From a virus: DNA of 25,323 bases. The notes below the pieces were generated by a model. That model was not told the DNA's origin. It searched no databases and was given only the letters and a program-made list of their open reading frames with translations. The DNA lies in IMG/VR virus record IMGVR_UViG_3300027833_000205, positions 1 to 25,323 of that record; one strand, 5' to 3'. Every line of letters starts with the position of its first letter. Positions within the stretch are counted from its first letter, which is position 1. Positions 14,345 to 23,114 of the stretch are shown here, piece by piece. The position numbers and the translations under genes were made by a program.

Positions 14345-15481
14345 ATGAACGAAGATTTAAAAAATGGTTTAGATGCACTTAAAACAGAATTAAAGGGCAA
14401 AACTGAACAAGAAGTAAAAACTGCAATTGATGGCTTTGAAGCTAAATTTCAAGATGTAGTAAGCAAAGAAGTAAAAGCAGTAAAAGAATCTTTTGAAGCT
14501 GAATTAAAAGCAGTAAAAGATCACGCTAACAAGTTAGATGTGAAATTACAAGAGAAAGCGAAAAAAGAAGTAAAAGGAGATTTTATTTCTAAAGCATTAG
14601 CTGACAATTTCGAAGAAATTAAGGAGGTTGAAGATGGTTCACGTAAAAAATTTAAAACAGAGCTTAAAAATATGACTTTATCTTCTGCTTTGACAGGAGA
14701 TCAGCCAAGAGATTACAATTTTAATGTTGTATCTGCACCATCTCCATTGGTAAACGTATCTGATTTAGTTGGTTCTCGTCAGATTTCTGGGGGTACTTAT
14801 ACTTATGTAAGGGTATCAAAAGCAACTGGAAATATTCAAACTCAAACAGAGGGAGCATCAAAATCTCAAATTGACTATAATTATGAGATGATTGATGTTA
14901 ATACACAGTATTTAGCTGGTTATGCTCGTTACAGTAAGAAAATGAGAAATAACTTACCATTCTTACAGTCAAGTTTACCAATTGAGTTAAGACGTGATTA
15001 CATCATATCTGAAAACACAAAATTTGAAGCAGTTTTAGAAGCAGAAGCAACTGCATCAACTATTACAGAGGGGAACGAGATTGAAAGATTATTAAATAAC
15101 ATTTCTGTTTTAGCACAAGCAAACTTTCAAGCAAATGGTATAGTAATTAATCCATTAGATTATTTTAAAATCATTACAACTGAAAAATCAACAGGTGCTG
15201 GTTACGGATTGCCAGGAGTTGTAACTGTTGAGGGTGGTATGTTGAGAGTTAACGGAATAGGAGTTTATCAAGCAAATTGGGTTGCAGAGGGCAAATATTA
15301 CGTTGGAGATTGGTCAAGAATAAATAAGATTGTTACAGAGGGATTGTCTTTAGCCTTTAGTGAGGAGGAGGGAACAAACTTTGTAACTAATTCTATAACT
15401 GCAAGAATCGAGGAGCAAAACGCTTTAGCGGTTGAGCAACCAGCAGCGTTAATCTACGGAGATTTCACAACAGCAGCATAA
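14345..15481 (+). CDS. Major capsid protein (HK97 fold)
   Basis: A 378-residue capsid protein that forms the icosahedral shell. Residues 1-about 85 are a Glu/Lys/Ala-rich coiled coil, the delta or scaffold domain normally cut off by the protease encoded just upstream. It contains internal similarity (E-V-K-A-V-K-E-S-F-E-A-E-L-K-A-V-K-D). The shell domain follows, with V-V-S-A-P-S-P-L-V-N-V-S-D-L-V near 128-142, a G-T-Y-T-Y-V-R strand near 150, and T-E-G-A-S-K-S then Y-A-R-Y-S-K-K-M near 168-202. The order protease then capsid is standard. A strong terminator lies 30 bases after the stop. Confidence 0.94.
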   Translation: MNEDLKNGLDALKTELKGKTEQEVKTAIDGFEAKFQDVVSKEVKAVKESFEAELKAVKDHANKLDVKLQEKAKKEVKGDFISKALADNFEEIKEVEDGSRKKFKTELKNMTLSSALTGDQPRDYNFNVVSAPSPLVNVSDLVGSRQISGGTYTYVRVSKATGNIQTQTEGASKSQIDYNYEMIDVNTQYLAGYARYSKKMRNNLPFLQSSLPIELRRDYIISENTKFEAVLEAEATASTITEGNEIERLLNNISVLAQANFQANGIVINPLDYFKIITTEKSTGAGYGLPGVVTVEGGMLRVNGIGVYQANWVAEGKYYVGDWSRINKIVTEGLSLAFSEEEGTNFVTNSITARIEEQNALAVEQPAALIYGDFTTAA

Positions 15482-15511
15482 TATTAAACAATACACTTGT
15501 TTTAATTGGCG

Positions 15512-15549
15512 AAAAGGAGGTGTTAAATTAAGTTTTAGCACCTTTTTTT
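15512..15549 (+). terminator. Rho-independent terminator after the capsid gene
   Basis: Nine pairs, 15519-15527 (GGTGTTAAA) with 15534-15542 (TTTAGCACC), including one G-T wobble, close a six-base loop. They are followed by seven T residues at 15543-15549. The A-rich bases at 15512-15518 can pair with the T run, lengthening the stem to sixteen pairs. Confidence 0.82.
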
Positions 15550-15571
15550 ATTAATCATTAAAAATATAAAA

Positions 15572-15721
15572 ATGGTACAAGTACTAAAAAGATTTCATAA
15601 GCTGACAGAGAATAAAAGTTATGCAGTAGGCGAAAAGGTGGAGTTTGATGCAAAAACAGAGAAGCAATTAATTGAGCAAGGGATTGTAAAAAAAATCATT
15701 GTTCGTAAAAAGAAAAAATAA
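15572..15721 (+). CDS. 49-residue head-tail region protein
   Basis: A short gene, ATG at 15572 to TAA at 15719-15721, whose last base is the first base of the next ATG (TAATG overlap). The product begins M-V-Q-V-L-K-R-F-H-K-L-T and has Y-A-V-G-E-K-V-E-F-D, then L-I-E-Q-G-I-V-K-K-I and a basic tail. This pattern, a strand with G-x-x-V-x-F followed by a helix and L-I-x-x-G-x-V, is familiar from tiny proteins coded between capsid and connector genes in many HK97-type phages. It lies just past the capsid terminator, so it depends on read-through or an unseen promoter. The function in those phages is not known to me. Confidence 0.78.
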   Translation: MVQVLKRFHKLTENKSYAVGEKVEFDAKTEKQLIEQGIVKKIIVRKKKK

Positions 15722-16188
15722 TGAGTTACCTAAATGTTATTAGTTTAGGACACGCAAAGAAATATTTGCGTATTGACGAGGAGTTAATTGACGATGATTG
15801 CCAGATTGAGCGTATGATAAAATCAGCGTTAAGCACTTTGGAACGTAGGACAAACATTCTATTTTACGCAAGAGATAAAAAGTATATTTTCAATGATAAC
15901 TGCGTTAAGGTTTACGATTATCCAATTAATAGCGTGGTATCAACATTTGAGTTAGATACGGAGAAAAAAACTTTGTTTACCAATTACCAAACCAAAACAG
16001 GAGATTATCAGATTATTTTAAATGTTGGATTTGAGAATAAAGATGATATACCTTTTGAGTTAATTGATTGTGCGTTGCAGTACATTAAATATTTATACTA
16101 TGAGGCTGAAACAAACACAGCTAATAAGGGAGGTTTACCAATGTGGTTAAATGATATGATAAACCAAAATAAACGCTTTGTATTTTGA
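15721..16188 (+). CDS. Head-tail connector / DNA-packaging adaptor (HK97 gp6-like)
   Basis: A 155-residue protein of the connector (gp6/SPP1 gp15-like) type that sits under the portal and continues the DNA channel. Typical features are an early A-K-K-Y-L-R-I-D segment followed by acidic residues (D-D-D), a helix M-I-K-S-A-L-S-T-L-E-R-R-T (about 32-45), the R-D-K-K-Y-I-F strand and a C-terminal helix A-L-Q-Y-I-K-Y-L-Y-Y-E (about 118-128). Position after the capsid gene and before head closure fits. It is coupled upstream by TAATG and downstream by a TTGA overlap. Confidence 0.78.
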   Translation: MSYLNVISLGHAKKYLRIDEELIDDDCQIERMIKSALSTLERRTNILFYARDKKYIFNDNCVKVYDYPINSVVSTFELDTEKKTLFTNYQTKTGDYQIILNVGFENKDDIPFELIDCALQYIKYLYYEAETNTANKGGLPMWLNDMINQNKRFVF

Positions 16189-16519
16189 GAGCAAGGAAGT
16201 ACAATAAAAAAATACAGATTTGGCAAACTGCTCCTGTTTCTGATGGGTTCGGTGGGAATATCATATCTGAAACATTGCTATCTAATGCGTGGTGCAAACT
16301 AATAACAAATCCAAAAAATGCAAATAGGCAGACAGATTTCGGAGAAACTGAAACATTTGACAGGTTGGCGATTCAGTTACGTAAAAATAAAAACTTGGTT
16401 TATGATTCAAAGACTATGTTTTTTAAATACAGAGGTATTGATTATAATATGGTTTCAGAGCCAACTAATATAGGTTTTGAGGATAGAGAAATAGAAATAA
16501 TAATCGTAAGAAAAATATA

Positions 16520-16520
<1 letters not shown>
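16185..16520 (+). CDS. Head closure / head-tail joining protein (SPP1 gp16-like)
   Basis: A 111-residue protein of the Phage_H_T_join type that seals the head and joins the tail. R-K-Y-N-K-K-I-Q-I-W (4-13) is the family's first strand, then D-G-F-G-G-N (about 20-25), W-C-K-L (about 36-39), a central D-R-L-A-I-Q-L-R-K-N region and a closing strand E-I-E-I-I-I-V-R-K-I. No ATG is available: the start is TTG at 16185-16187, overlapping the upstream stop TGA at 16186-16188. The TAA end overlaps the next ATG (TAATG). Confidence 0.8.
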
Positions 16521-17946
<1,426 letters not shown>

Positions 17947-17947
17947 T

Positions 17948-19375
17948 ATGGCAATAATAATCGATCCAGATAATTTACAGGATTCAAACATAGACAATGG
18001 TAGTACAAACGTATTTATAGATACAACAAACTTAACAATTAAATTAATTACAGGTGTTGGGGGTTTAGATGCTGCTGATGGTGTAACAATTAAAGCTGTT
18101 TATAGCTTTATAAAGGAAGAATGGAAACAAGACCCAAACAGTAAAAATTTGGCTGCATTTGATTTTCCTTTAGTTCCTATTACTGATGAATTTTTTGAGT
18201 TAGTTAATGGTTGGACTTGGGCAAACACAACAACAGAGCAAACTATTCGGAGAGGTGGTTGGCTTGTTAGAAATTTAGCTGGTCAATTGATAGAGCATTG
18301 GGTTGGTACTGCCATTCTTAATTCAGAGGCAGATGATCAGATTTATTATGATTTGGGAGTTGGTGCAGTAGATTATACCTTTCAAGGAAACACAGCGGAG
18401 GCATTGCAAGTAATAAGCGATCCTAATGGAGATGGAGATTTCTCTGATGGGTACGATAGGAGTTCAAATGTAAATGTTTACAACAGAGAGCAAGGTCAAT
18501 TGTTTAGTTCTTCTTCATCTATTGGAATTGGGGAAAGTTCTTTATTAGCACCAAAACTATTCTCATTTGCATTACCAACAGGATTAGATTTAAATATATC
18601 TGTTTTAGATACAGGGATAGATTCTAACAGTGATGGTACAGCAGATGTAGCACCTTATGATGGTATGTCTATTGAGTTTTATACAACACCGCAAACTCGT
18701 GATATTGGTGGAATAAATAAAGATTTTGGTATTATTATCGATGGAAACAATGCACCAAAAAAGAAGATTTATGAATTTGTTCAATGGGCATTAAGACAGG
18801 ACAACGATCAAGACGATGGAAGCGGAACATTGATTGGAAATGTAATGCCTCAACTATTAGAGTTTGTTGGGAGTACATTAAAAACAGTATCAGCTGAAAA
18901 CTATCAAGGTGGAGGAAATGGTGTTTATATCGATAGATTTAACGCTTTAGATACAAATGATATTGCTTTTGCAGATAATAGCGGAGATGAAGTTACTTTT
19001 CCATTCGTTTCAGCTGGTAAATTATTGTTTAATCTTAATTTAATAAATGATACAGATGCTGTTTACAGAGTGTATTTTACAGATGGTGTTGATGCTGGTT
19101 TAGAATTTGGGGAAAGTGGAGCGATATTAGTTCAAGAAGATGGTGCTATAAATATAAGCGGAGATGTAAATGGATTGGCTGAAATTGATTTTACTTTTGA
19201 CTACGATGGAAATAATCAAGGTAATAGAACAAGCGGAACAGATGCTAACGTTACAGCAATAGCTTTAGGATTAAATACAGGGCAATATGTGAAAACTACA
19301 GCTACAATTGGAAGAAGTAACTCTAATACAATTTCTTTTGTTTCCTCTGTTGAAAGACAATATCAAAACGCTTAA
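17948..19375 (+). CDS. Large beta-rich virion-associated protein
   Basis: A 475-residue protein without a family I can name precisely. Residues 48-110 hold A-V-Y-S-F-I-K-E-E-W-K followed by I-T-D-E-F-F-E-L-V-N-G-W-T-W and a G-G-W-L-V-R strand; a related K-I-Y-E-F-V-Q-W-A-L-R-Q-D lies at 273-285, and D-I-Y-S-A-W-K-R-W with L-T-N-G-W-K is in the protein at 20924. Two calcium-binding-like Asp/Asn/Gly loops are at 158-170 and 221-233. The rest is Gly/Thr/Asp-rich beta structure. It ends R-Q-Y-Q-N-A, close to the R-Q-Y-K-N-D ending of the next gene. No signal peptide or transmembrane segment is present. Gene order and shared motifs suggest a virion-surface assembly with its neighbours. Confidence 0.7.
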   Translation: MAIIIDPDNLQDSNIDNGSTNVFIDTTNLTIKLITGVGGLDAADGVTIKAVYSFIKEEWKQDPNSKNLAAFDFPLVPITDEFFELVNGWTWANTTTEQTIRRGGWLVRNLAGQLIEHWVGTAILNSEADDQIYYDLGVGAVDYTFQGNTAEALQVISDPNGDGDFSDGYDRSSNVNVYNREQGQLFSSSSSIGIGESSLLAPKLFSFALPTGLDLNISVLDTGIDSNSDGTADVAPYDGMSIEFYTTPQTRDIGGINKDFGIIIDGNNAPKKKIYEFVQWALRQDNDQDDGSGTLIGNVMPQLLEFVGSTLKTVSAENYQGGGNGVYIDRFNALDTNDIAFADNSGDEVTFPFVSAGKLLFNLNLINDTDAVYRVYFTDGVDAGLEFGESGAILVQEDGAINISGDVNGLAEIDFTFDYDGNNQGNRTSGTDANVTAIALGLNTGQYVKTTATIGRSNSNTISFVSSVERQYQNA

Positions 19376-19378
19376 AAT

Positions 19379-20920
19379 ATGGCATTTAATTTACCCGCAC
19401 CGCAAAATTTACACAACTCAAATTCTGGTTCAAATAGGGGTACTATTGGGAGTTTATCAACTGGTTTTAAAAGTGGGGGGAATTTACCTATATCTACAAA
19501 CGGTTCACAGGTAATAAACACCACTCCAAGTAATGCATCTGGAAATCCGTCGGGAGTTTTTTTTGGAATGGATGGCAACACATCTACTATTGGCTATGAT
19601 GCAACTCAAGAGGCGAGAGTATTACTGTGGAGTTTGCAATACAATGCACCGAACAGAATACAATCATCTGATTTAGCGAATGGAGGCAGTAGGTTTTGGT
19701 TAGGCAGTGGTCAAACTCCAAATCAAAAATATAAAGAATTTTTTATAGGGGGCAACGATACTCCGTTTAGTGCTTCACAGGCTGGACCTGTAACAATGTG
19801 TATTGATATATCAGATACATCAAACGAAAACATTATCGGAGATTTTGACCCTACTGATATTACTGCTTACGCTCACGGTTCAGTAAGAAGAAATTTAGTA
19901 GGTGGTTCAACACTACAATCTTTTTTTCAAAGGTCTTTTTTATTTACCACAACAAAAGGAAGTTCTAATATACCAACTTTTACAGGTGTTTCTAATTTTG
20001 ATGATGCAATAGCAGTTGTACAAGGGGATGGATATACTACAAAAATAGGTTCTTGGCTTACAAAATCTGGTTCATCTTTTTTTATTCCTTGTCCTTTTAG
20101 TTTGGGAGATGGAATTAATTCTGTTTCATTTAATGATAATGGAGTAAGCGTTGTATCTCCAGGAAGTAATCAACCCAATCAAGAAAACTTTAGACTTACA
20201 AATGATGCAATGCGTGTATATTTAGACACAAGAGATAATGCTGCGGATAGCGTTGTTTTAAGTGGTTCTTATGCTTGGGGTACTGCTGCGAATTGGGATT
20301 TTGATATTAATAATAATTCAACTTGTCAATTAACAGGAAACTTTGTTGGTATGGGGGATTTTTCATTGGGTTCATCAGTTACAGCGAGTGGTAATTTTAA
20401 TTTATCAAATGGGTTTTCAGTTATTTCAATTGGTGCAAATATTAACAATATAAATGTTACAGGAGATTTAAAAATACAAGGAAATTCAATAACAGATTTT
20501 AATGTTTTAAATGTTAGCGGAAAATTAGATTTTGATACAGCTGGAACTTATAATTTAAACGGTTGTAATATTGAGGAGGTTACAAATTCAAGCGGTGGAA
20601 ATGTTATTATAAACTCTGTAAACACAGTAATAAATATTAATAACAATCCAAATACAAGTATTAATACATCAACAGCTTTTGCATTGACAGGATTACAACC
20701 AAATTCAGAGGTACGAATTTTTGTAGCTGGAACAACAACAGAGATAACAGGAATTGAGAATAGTGGTGTAAATTTTATCACAACATTAAGCGTTTCAAGT
20801 GTTGATGTTGTTGTGTTAAATTTACAATATTTAGCAATAAAGATAAAAAACATTGATACAAGTTCAGATGTTGCATTGCCCATTCAGCAAGTTTTTGACA
20901 GGCAATATAAAAACGATTAA
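19379..20920 (+). CDS. Large beta-solenoid-like virion protein
   Basis: A 513-residue protein, Ser/Asn/Gly/Thr-rich and poor in charged residues at its start. Residues 1-60 are low complexity. Residues about 60-300 look globular. About 305-430 consist of short repeating strands with Asn, Gly and Val (for example L-T-G-N-F then A-S-G-N-F-N-L-S-N-G and V-T-G-D-L-K-I-Q-G-N-S-I), the signature of a right-handed beta helix as found in phage adhesins and host-glycan depolymerases. About 431-495 form a separate beta domain (L-T-G-L-Q-P-N-S-E-V-R-I-F). The end, P-I-Q-Q-V-F-D-R-Q-Y-K-N-D, resembles the previous gene's end. No enzymatic residues can be assigned. A receptor-binding or decoration role is plausible, not shown. 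Confidence 0.7.
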   Translation: MAFNLPAPQNLHNSNSGSNRGTIGSLSTGFKSGGNLPISTNGSQVINTTPSNASGNPSGVFFGMDGNTSTIGYDATQEARVLLWSLQYNAPNRIQSSDLANGGSRFWLGSGQTPNQKYKEFFIGGNDTPFSASQAGPVTMCIDISDTSNENIIGDFDPTDITAYAHGSVRRNLVGGSTLQSFFQRSFLFTTTKGSSNIPTFTGVSNFDDAIAVVQGDGYTTKIGSWLTKSGSSFFIPCPFSLGDGINSVSFNDNGVSVVSPGSNQPNQENFRLTNDAMRVYLDTRDNAADSVVLSGSYAWGTAANWDFDINNNSTCQLTGNFVGMGDFSLGSSVTASGNFNLSNGFSVISIGANINNINVTGDLKIQGNSITDFNVLNVSGKLDFDTAGTYNLNGCNIEEVTNSSGGNVIINSVNTVININNNPNTSINTSTAFALTGLQPNSEVRIFVAGTTTEITGIENSGVNFITTLSVSSVDVVVLNLQYLAIKIKNIDTSSDVALPIQQVFDRQYKND

Positions 20921-20923
20921 TTT

Positions 20924-21400
20924 ATGGCAGATTGGGTATTTAATGGAGTTACAAAAATAATAAAAGAGCCAAACATCGGTTCTGGAAATCTTACGTGGAA
21001 CGCTGAACGAGATATTTATTCTGCTTGGAAACGCTGGGTTGTTGATAACTCACAATTTGAAAAGGCTTTTAATGTTGAGGGAGGAACTCCAATTGGTGCA
21101 ACAGGTATTTTTACAGGTAAAACTTTAATTCTTACAAACGGATGGAAGTTACTCGCTGGAGATTGGGATCATTTGAGTTTTGTTACAGGCAATTTATTTA
21201 GTGATGATGGAATTGATGTTGTTCCAAATCCTAACTTTTCAGCAAGTTTAAAAACATTTGGAAGTGTAAACGCTCAAGGAGTTGCACAAGGTGGAATTGA
21301 TACAAGTTTATTGGCAACTAAAGAAAACCAAGCAATAATAAATAAAGGTGTTAAAAATTCAAGTTTGTTAATACCACATAGAAATGACACGATAAACTAA
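20924..21400 (+). CDS. Putative virion protein sharing a domain with its neighbours
   Basis: A 158-residue protein. D-I-Y-S-A-W-K-R-W (about 31-39) followed by L-I-L-T-N-G-W-K-L (about 68-76) and V-T-G-N-L-F matches in order the Y-S-F-x-K-x-x-W and V-N-G-W-T-W elements of the 475-residue protein at 17948, so the two probably share a fold. I recall similar uncharacterised proteins in other phage structural modules. The last 50 residues are Asn/Ser/Lys-rich and may be flexible. The TAA end overlaps the ATG of the gp10-like gene (TAATG), so it belongs to the neck/tail transcript. Confidence 0.68.
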   Translation: MADWVFNGVTKIIKEPNIGSGNLTWNAERDIYSAWKRWVVDNSQFEKAFNVEGGTPIGATGIFTGKTLILTNGWKLLAGDWDHLSFVTGNLFSDDGIDVVPNPNFSASLKTFGSVNAQGVAQGGIDTSLLATKENQAIINKGVKNSSLLIPHRNDTIN

Positions 21401-21831
21401 TGGCAAAAGCGGAGATAAAAGGGTTGCAAGAACTTTTAAAGAAGTTTAAAACGTTAGATAAAGAGATTATTAAAAACGTTGATGATTTAATTGAGGGTGC
21501 AGCACAAGAGATAGAACTTGATGCAAAGGTTGCTGCTCCTGTGAATTTCGGTAAATTAAGACAAGGTATAAAAGCCGAACCAATACAGGGCGAAAAGTTA
21601 GGGTATAGGGTTGTTGCAAAAGAAAAATATTCTGCCTTTATGGAGTTTGGAACAGGGGGGAAGAATGTAAAAGTGCCTCCAGAGTTAAAAGAGATAGCTT
21701 GGGAATTTAAAGGAGATAATATAAGAGAGGGTAATATAACACCAAGACCTTTTTTATATCCAGCTTTTGTAAAGCATAGAAAAATATTAATTAAGGATTT
21801 AAAGGACTATTTAAAAACATTAAAGCTATGA
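21400..21831 (+). CDS. HK97 gp10-like neck/tail completion protein
   Basis: A 143-residue protein of the HK97 gp10 family, a component at the head-tail junction. Visible features: an N-terminal helix G-L-Q-E-L-L-K-K-F-K-T-L (8-19), A-P-V-N-F-G-K-L-R-Q-G-I (about 46-57), the diagnostic Y-S-A-F-M-E-F-G-T-G-G (about 77-87) and P-R-P-F-L-Y-P-A-F (about 115-123). Length is usual. Normally this gene directly follows head closure; here about 4.9 kb of fibre-type genes lies between them. Start overlaps upstream TAA, and the end overlaps the tail-terminator start. Confidence 0.9.
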   Translation: MAKAEIKGLQELLKKFKTLDKEIIKNVDDLIEGAAQEIELDAKVAAPVNFGKLRQGIKAEPIQGEKLGYRVVAKEKYSAFMEFGTGGKNVKVPPELKEIAWEFKGDNIREGNITPRPFLYPAFVKHRKILIKDLKDYLKTLKL

Positions 21832-22262
21832 TAAAGACGTTGCCGAATAAATGGGTTAGAAAGGCAGTATTTGAAGCCATCAATAATATTGAGGTGGATG
21901 GAAAAGAAATCCCTTGCTTTGATATGCGTACACCTACAAACAACAAAAGCGAGTTTTATACACTACTTACAACACAAACAAATTTAGAAGATAAGAACAA
22001 CAAATGCGAGAGCCTTTGGCAATCTTCAATCCTTATTGATGTAGTAACAATATACAACGGTGTTGGTAATACAGGTAGCAGATTGGCGGTTGATAATATT
22101 ACGGATGCAGTAAGAAACTCCGTGCAAAATTTAGCTTTAGATTCTCAAAGCGGTTTGGAAATTATGTTTCAAACGGTGGGAAGTATTGATAACCTTGACA
22201 CGGTTACACGTAGCCAAAACGTTTATCGAATTTTATACAGAATTGAATTAACTATAAATTAA
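21828..22262 (+). CDS. Tail terminator / tail completion protein (DUF3168-like)
   Basis: A 144-residue protein that probably caps the tail tube where it meets the head. The order V-F-x-A-I near the start, a mid section L-W-Q-S-S-I-L-I-D-V-V-T-I-Y (about 63-76), a helix L-A-V-D-N-I-T-D-A-V-R (about 85-95), and a final strand N-V-Y-R-I-L-Y-R-I-E-L-T fit the DUF3168/gp17-like fold. Position between the gp10-like protein and the tail tube is standard. It is coupled upstream by an ATGA overlap. A 65-base gap with a promoter candidate follows. Confidence 0.8.
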   Translation: MIKTLPNKWVRKAVFEAINNIEVDGKEIPCFDMRTPTNNKSEFYTLLTTQTNLEDKNNKCESLWQSSILIDVVTIYNGVGNTGSRLAVDNITDAVRNSVQNLALDSQSGLEIMFQTVGSIDNLDTVTRSQNVYRILYRIELTIN

Positions 22263-22284
22263 AATTATCAAAAAGAATATTTTA

Positions 22285-22304
22285 ATAGTTTTTAACTATA
22301 TTTG
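22285..22304 (+). promoter_or_regulatory. Candidate late promoter upstream of tail-tube gene
   Basis: TATATTTG at 22297-22304 matches TAnnTTTG, with ATAG starting 12 bases before, the same spacing as at the protease promoter. ATAGTT at 22285-22290 and AACTAT at 22294-22299 also form a 6-bp inverted repeat with a TTT loop that overlaps the box, so it could be a regulator site. Predicted leader before ATG 22328 is about 17-20 bases and A/T-rich. Confidence 0.55.
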
Positions 22305-22327
22305 TTTAAATAATAAAATTTCACAAA

Positions 22328-22765
22328 ATGAGTACATTTATAAAAGGGGATGCTATCATCTTGTCAATCTGGAACGGTACAGATGCTTATGAGCCTGTTG
22401 GGTGTTTAACGTCAAACAGTTTGTCAGTATCAAGAACAGTGATTGAAACACAAACTAAATGCGATCCGTCTGTTATGATTAAAGAGGCTGGAACAACTAC
22501 AAGCGAGGTATCGTTTGAGGCTACTTATATTAAGACTGATGCTGGTAAAACAGATTTCGATGCTTGTTTAGGTTTCATCAATTCAATTGGATTAAGTACG
22601 CAAGATTGGAAAATGAACACAGACCAAACATCTCCAGAGGCATACTATGGAACAGGTGTTTTTTCTGATTTAACTTTAGATGCAGCGGCTGGAGATGAGT
22701 TTGCAACTTACAGCGGTACAATACAAAACAGTGGTTTAATTACAACCGTTGATCCAAATGCGTAA
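22328..22765 (+). CDS. Major tail tube protein
   Basis: A 145-residue tail tube subunit. It opens with I-K-G-D-A-I-I-L-S-I-W, then L-T-S-N-S-L-S-V-S-R (about 27-36), T-Q-T-K-C-D-P (about 41-47) and a closing F-A-T-Y-S-G-T-I-Q-N-S-G-L-I-T, the pattern of the TP901-1-type major tail protein family. It is just upstream of the tail chaperone and tape measure, and is the only tube gene seen; no sheath gene is present, which indicates a flexible non-contractile tail. It is preceded by its own promoter candidate, fitting the high copy number of this protein. Confidence 0.85.
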   Translation: MSTFIKGDAIILSIWNGTDAYEPVGCLTSNSLSVSRTVIETQTKCDPSVMIKEAGTTTSEVSFEATYIKTDAGKTDFDACLGFINSIGLSTQDWKMNTDQTSPEAYYGTGVFSDLTLDAAAGDEFATYSGTIQNSGLITTVDPNA

Positions 22766-23114
22766 CAGTGTAAAAATTGATTTTAGCGGTAAAGAGTTAG
22801 AGTTTTTTTTCGGTTTATCATTTCTTGGTTATTTCTATGAGAAATACGATTTAGATGTAGCTGATTTATCAAACAACTTGCAAACGAAACCGTTTAGTTT
22901 TATTCCATTGTTAATGTTGGAAAGCTATTTGCATAACTGCGAGAGGAACGAAAAAAAGCCAGAATACAACAAATTTACATTCGCTGATTTATTGGATGAA
23001 AACGGAGGAGTAACGGATGATAATGGAGCAGCTACTAAATTTATGAAAGCGTTTGGGGATTCAATTATTGCACGTTTACCAAAAGCAGAGGAGGAGGGTT
23101 CAAAAAAAAAATAG
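22758..23114 (+). CDS. Tail assembly chaperone, short (pre-frameshift) product
   Basis: A 118-residue protein equivalent in position to lambda gpG, which binds tape measure and tube protein during tail assembly and is not in the final virion. It has D-F-S-G-K-E-L-E-F-F-F-G-L-S-F-L-G near the start and a helical, acidic second half ending E-E-E-G-S-K-K-K. ATG at 22758 is preferred over the in-frame TTG at 22749; it overlaps the tail-tube stop by 8 bases. The gene ends in ten A residues and TAG, a setting for -1 frameshifting into the next frame. Confidence 0.8.
   Translation: MRNSVKIDFSGKELEFFFGLSFLGYFYEKYDLDVADLSNNLQTKPFSFIPLLMLESYLHNCERNEKKPEYNKFTFADLLDENGGVTDDNGAATKFMKAFGDSIIARLPKAEEEGSKKK
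23102..23111 (+). other. Slippery A10 run, -1 programmed frameshift site
   Basis: Ten consecutive A residues come directly before the TAG stop at 23112-23114 of the short chaperone. In the 0 frame they read as the last base of TCA then three AAA codons. Slipping back one base lets tRNA-Lys re-pair fully on AAA, and the next codon becomes ATA at 23111-23113. Confidence 0.72.

Noticed and set aside
15513-15522. AAAGGAGGTG looks like a perfect Shine-Dalgarno sequence
   Set aside because: It is the left arm of the terminator, the possible reading frame after it ends within three codons, and the other genes here do not use Shine-Dalgarno sequences.
20548-20883. 111-codon minus-strand reading frame opposite the beta-rich surface protein
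   Set aside because: Hydrophobic composition arises from the complement of Asn/Thr/Val codons; there is no leader and the + strand gene is well supported.
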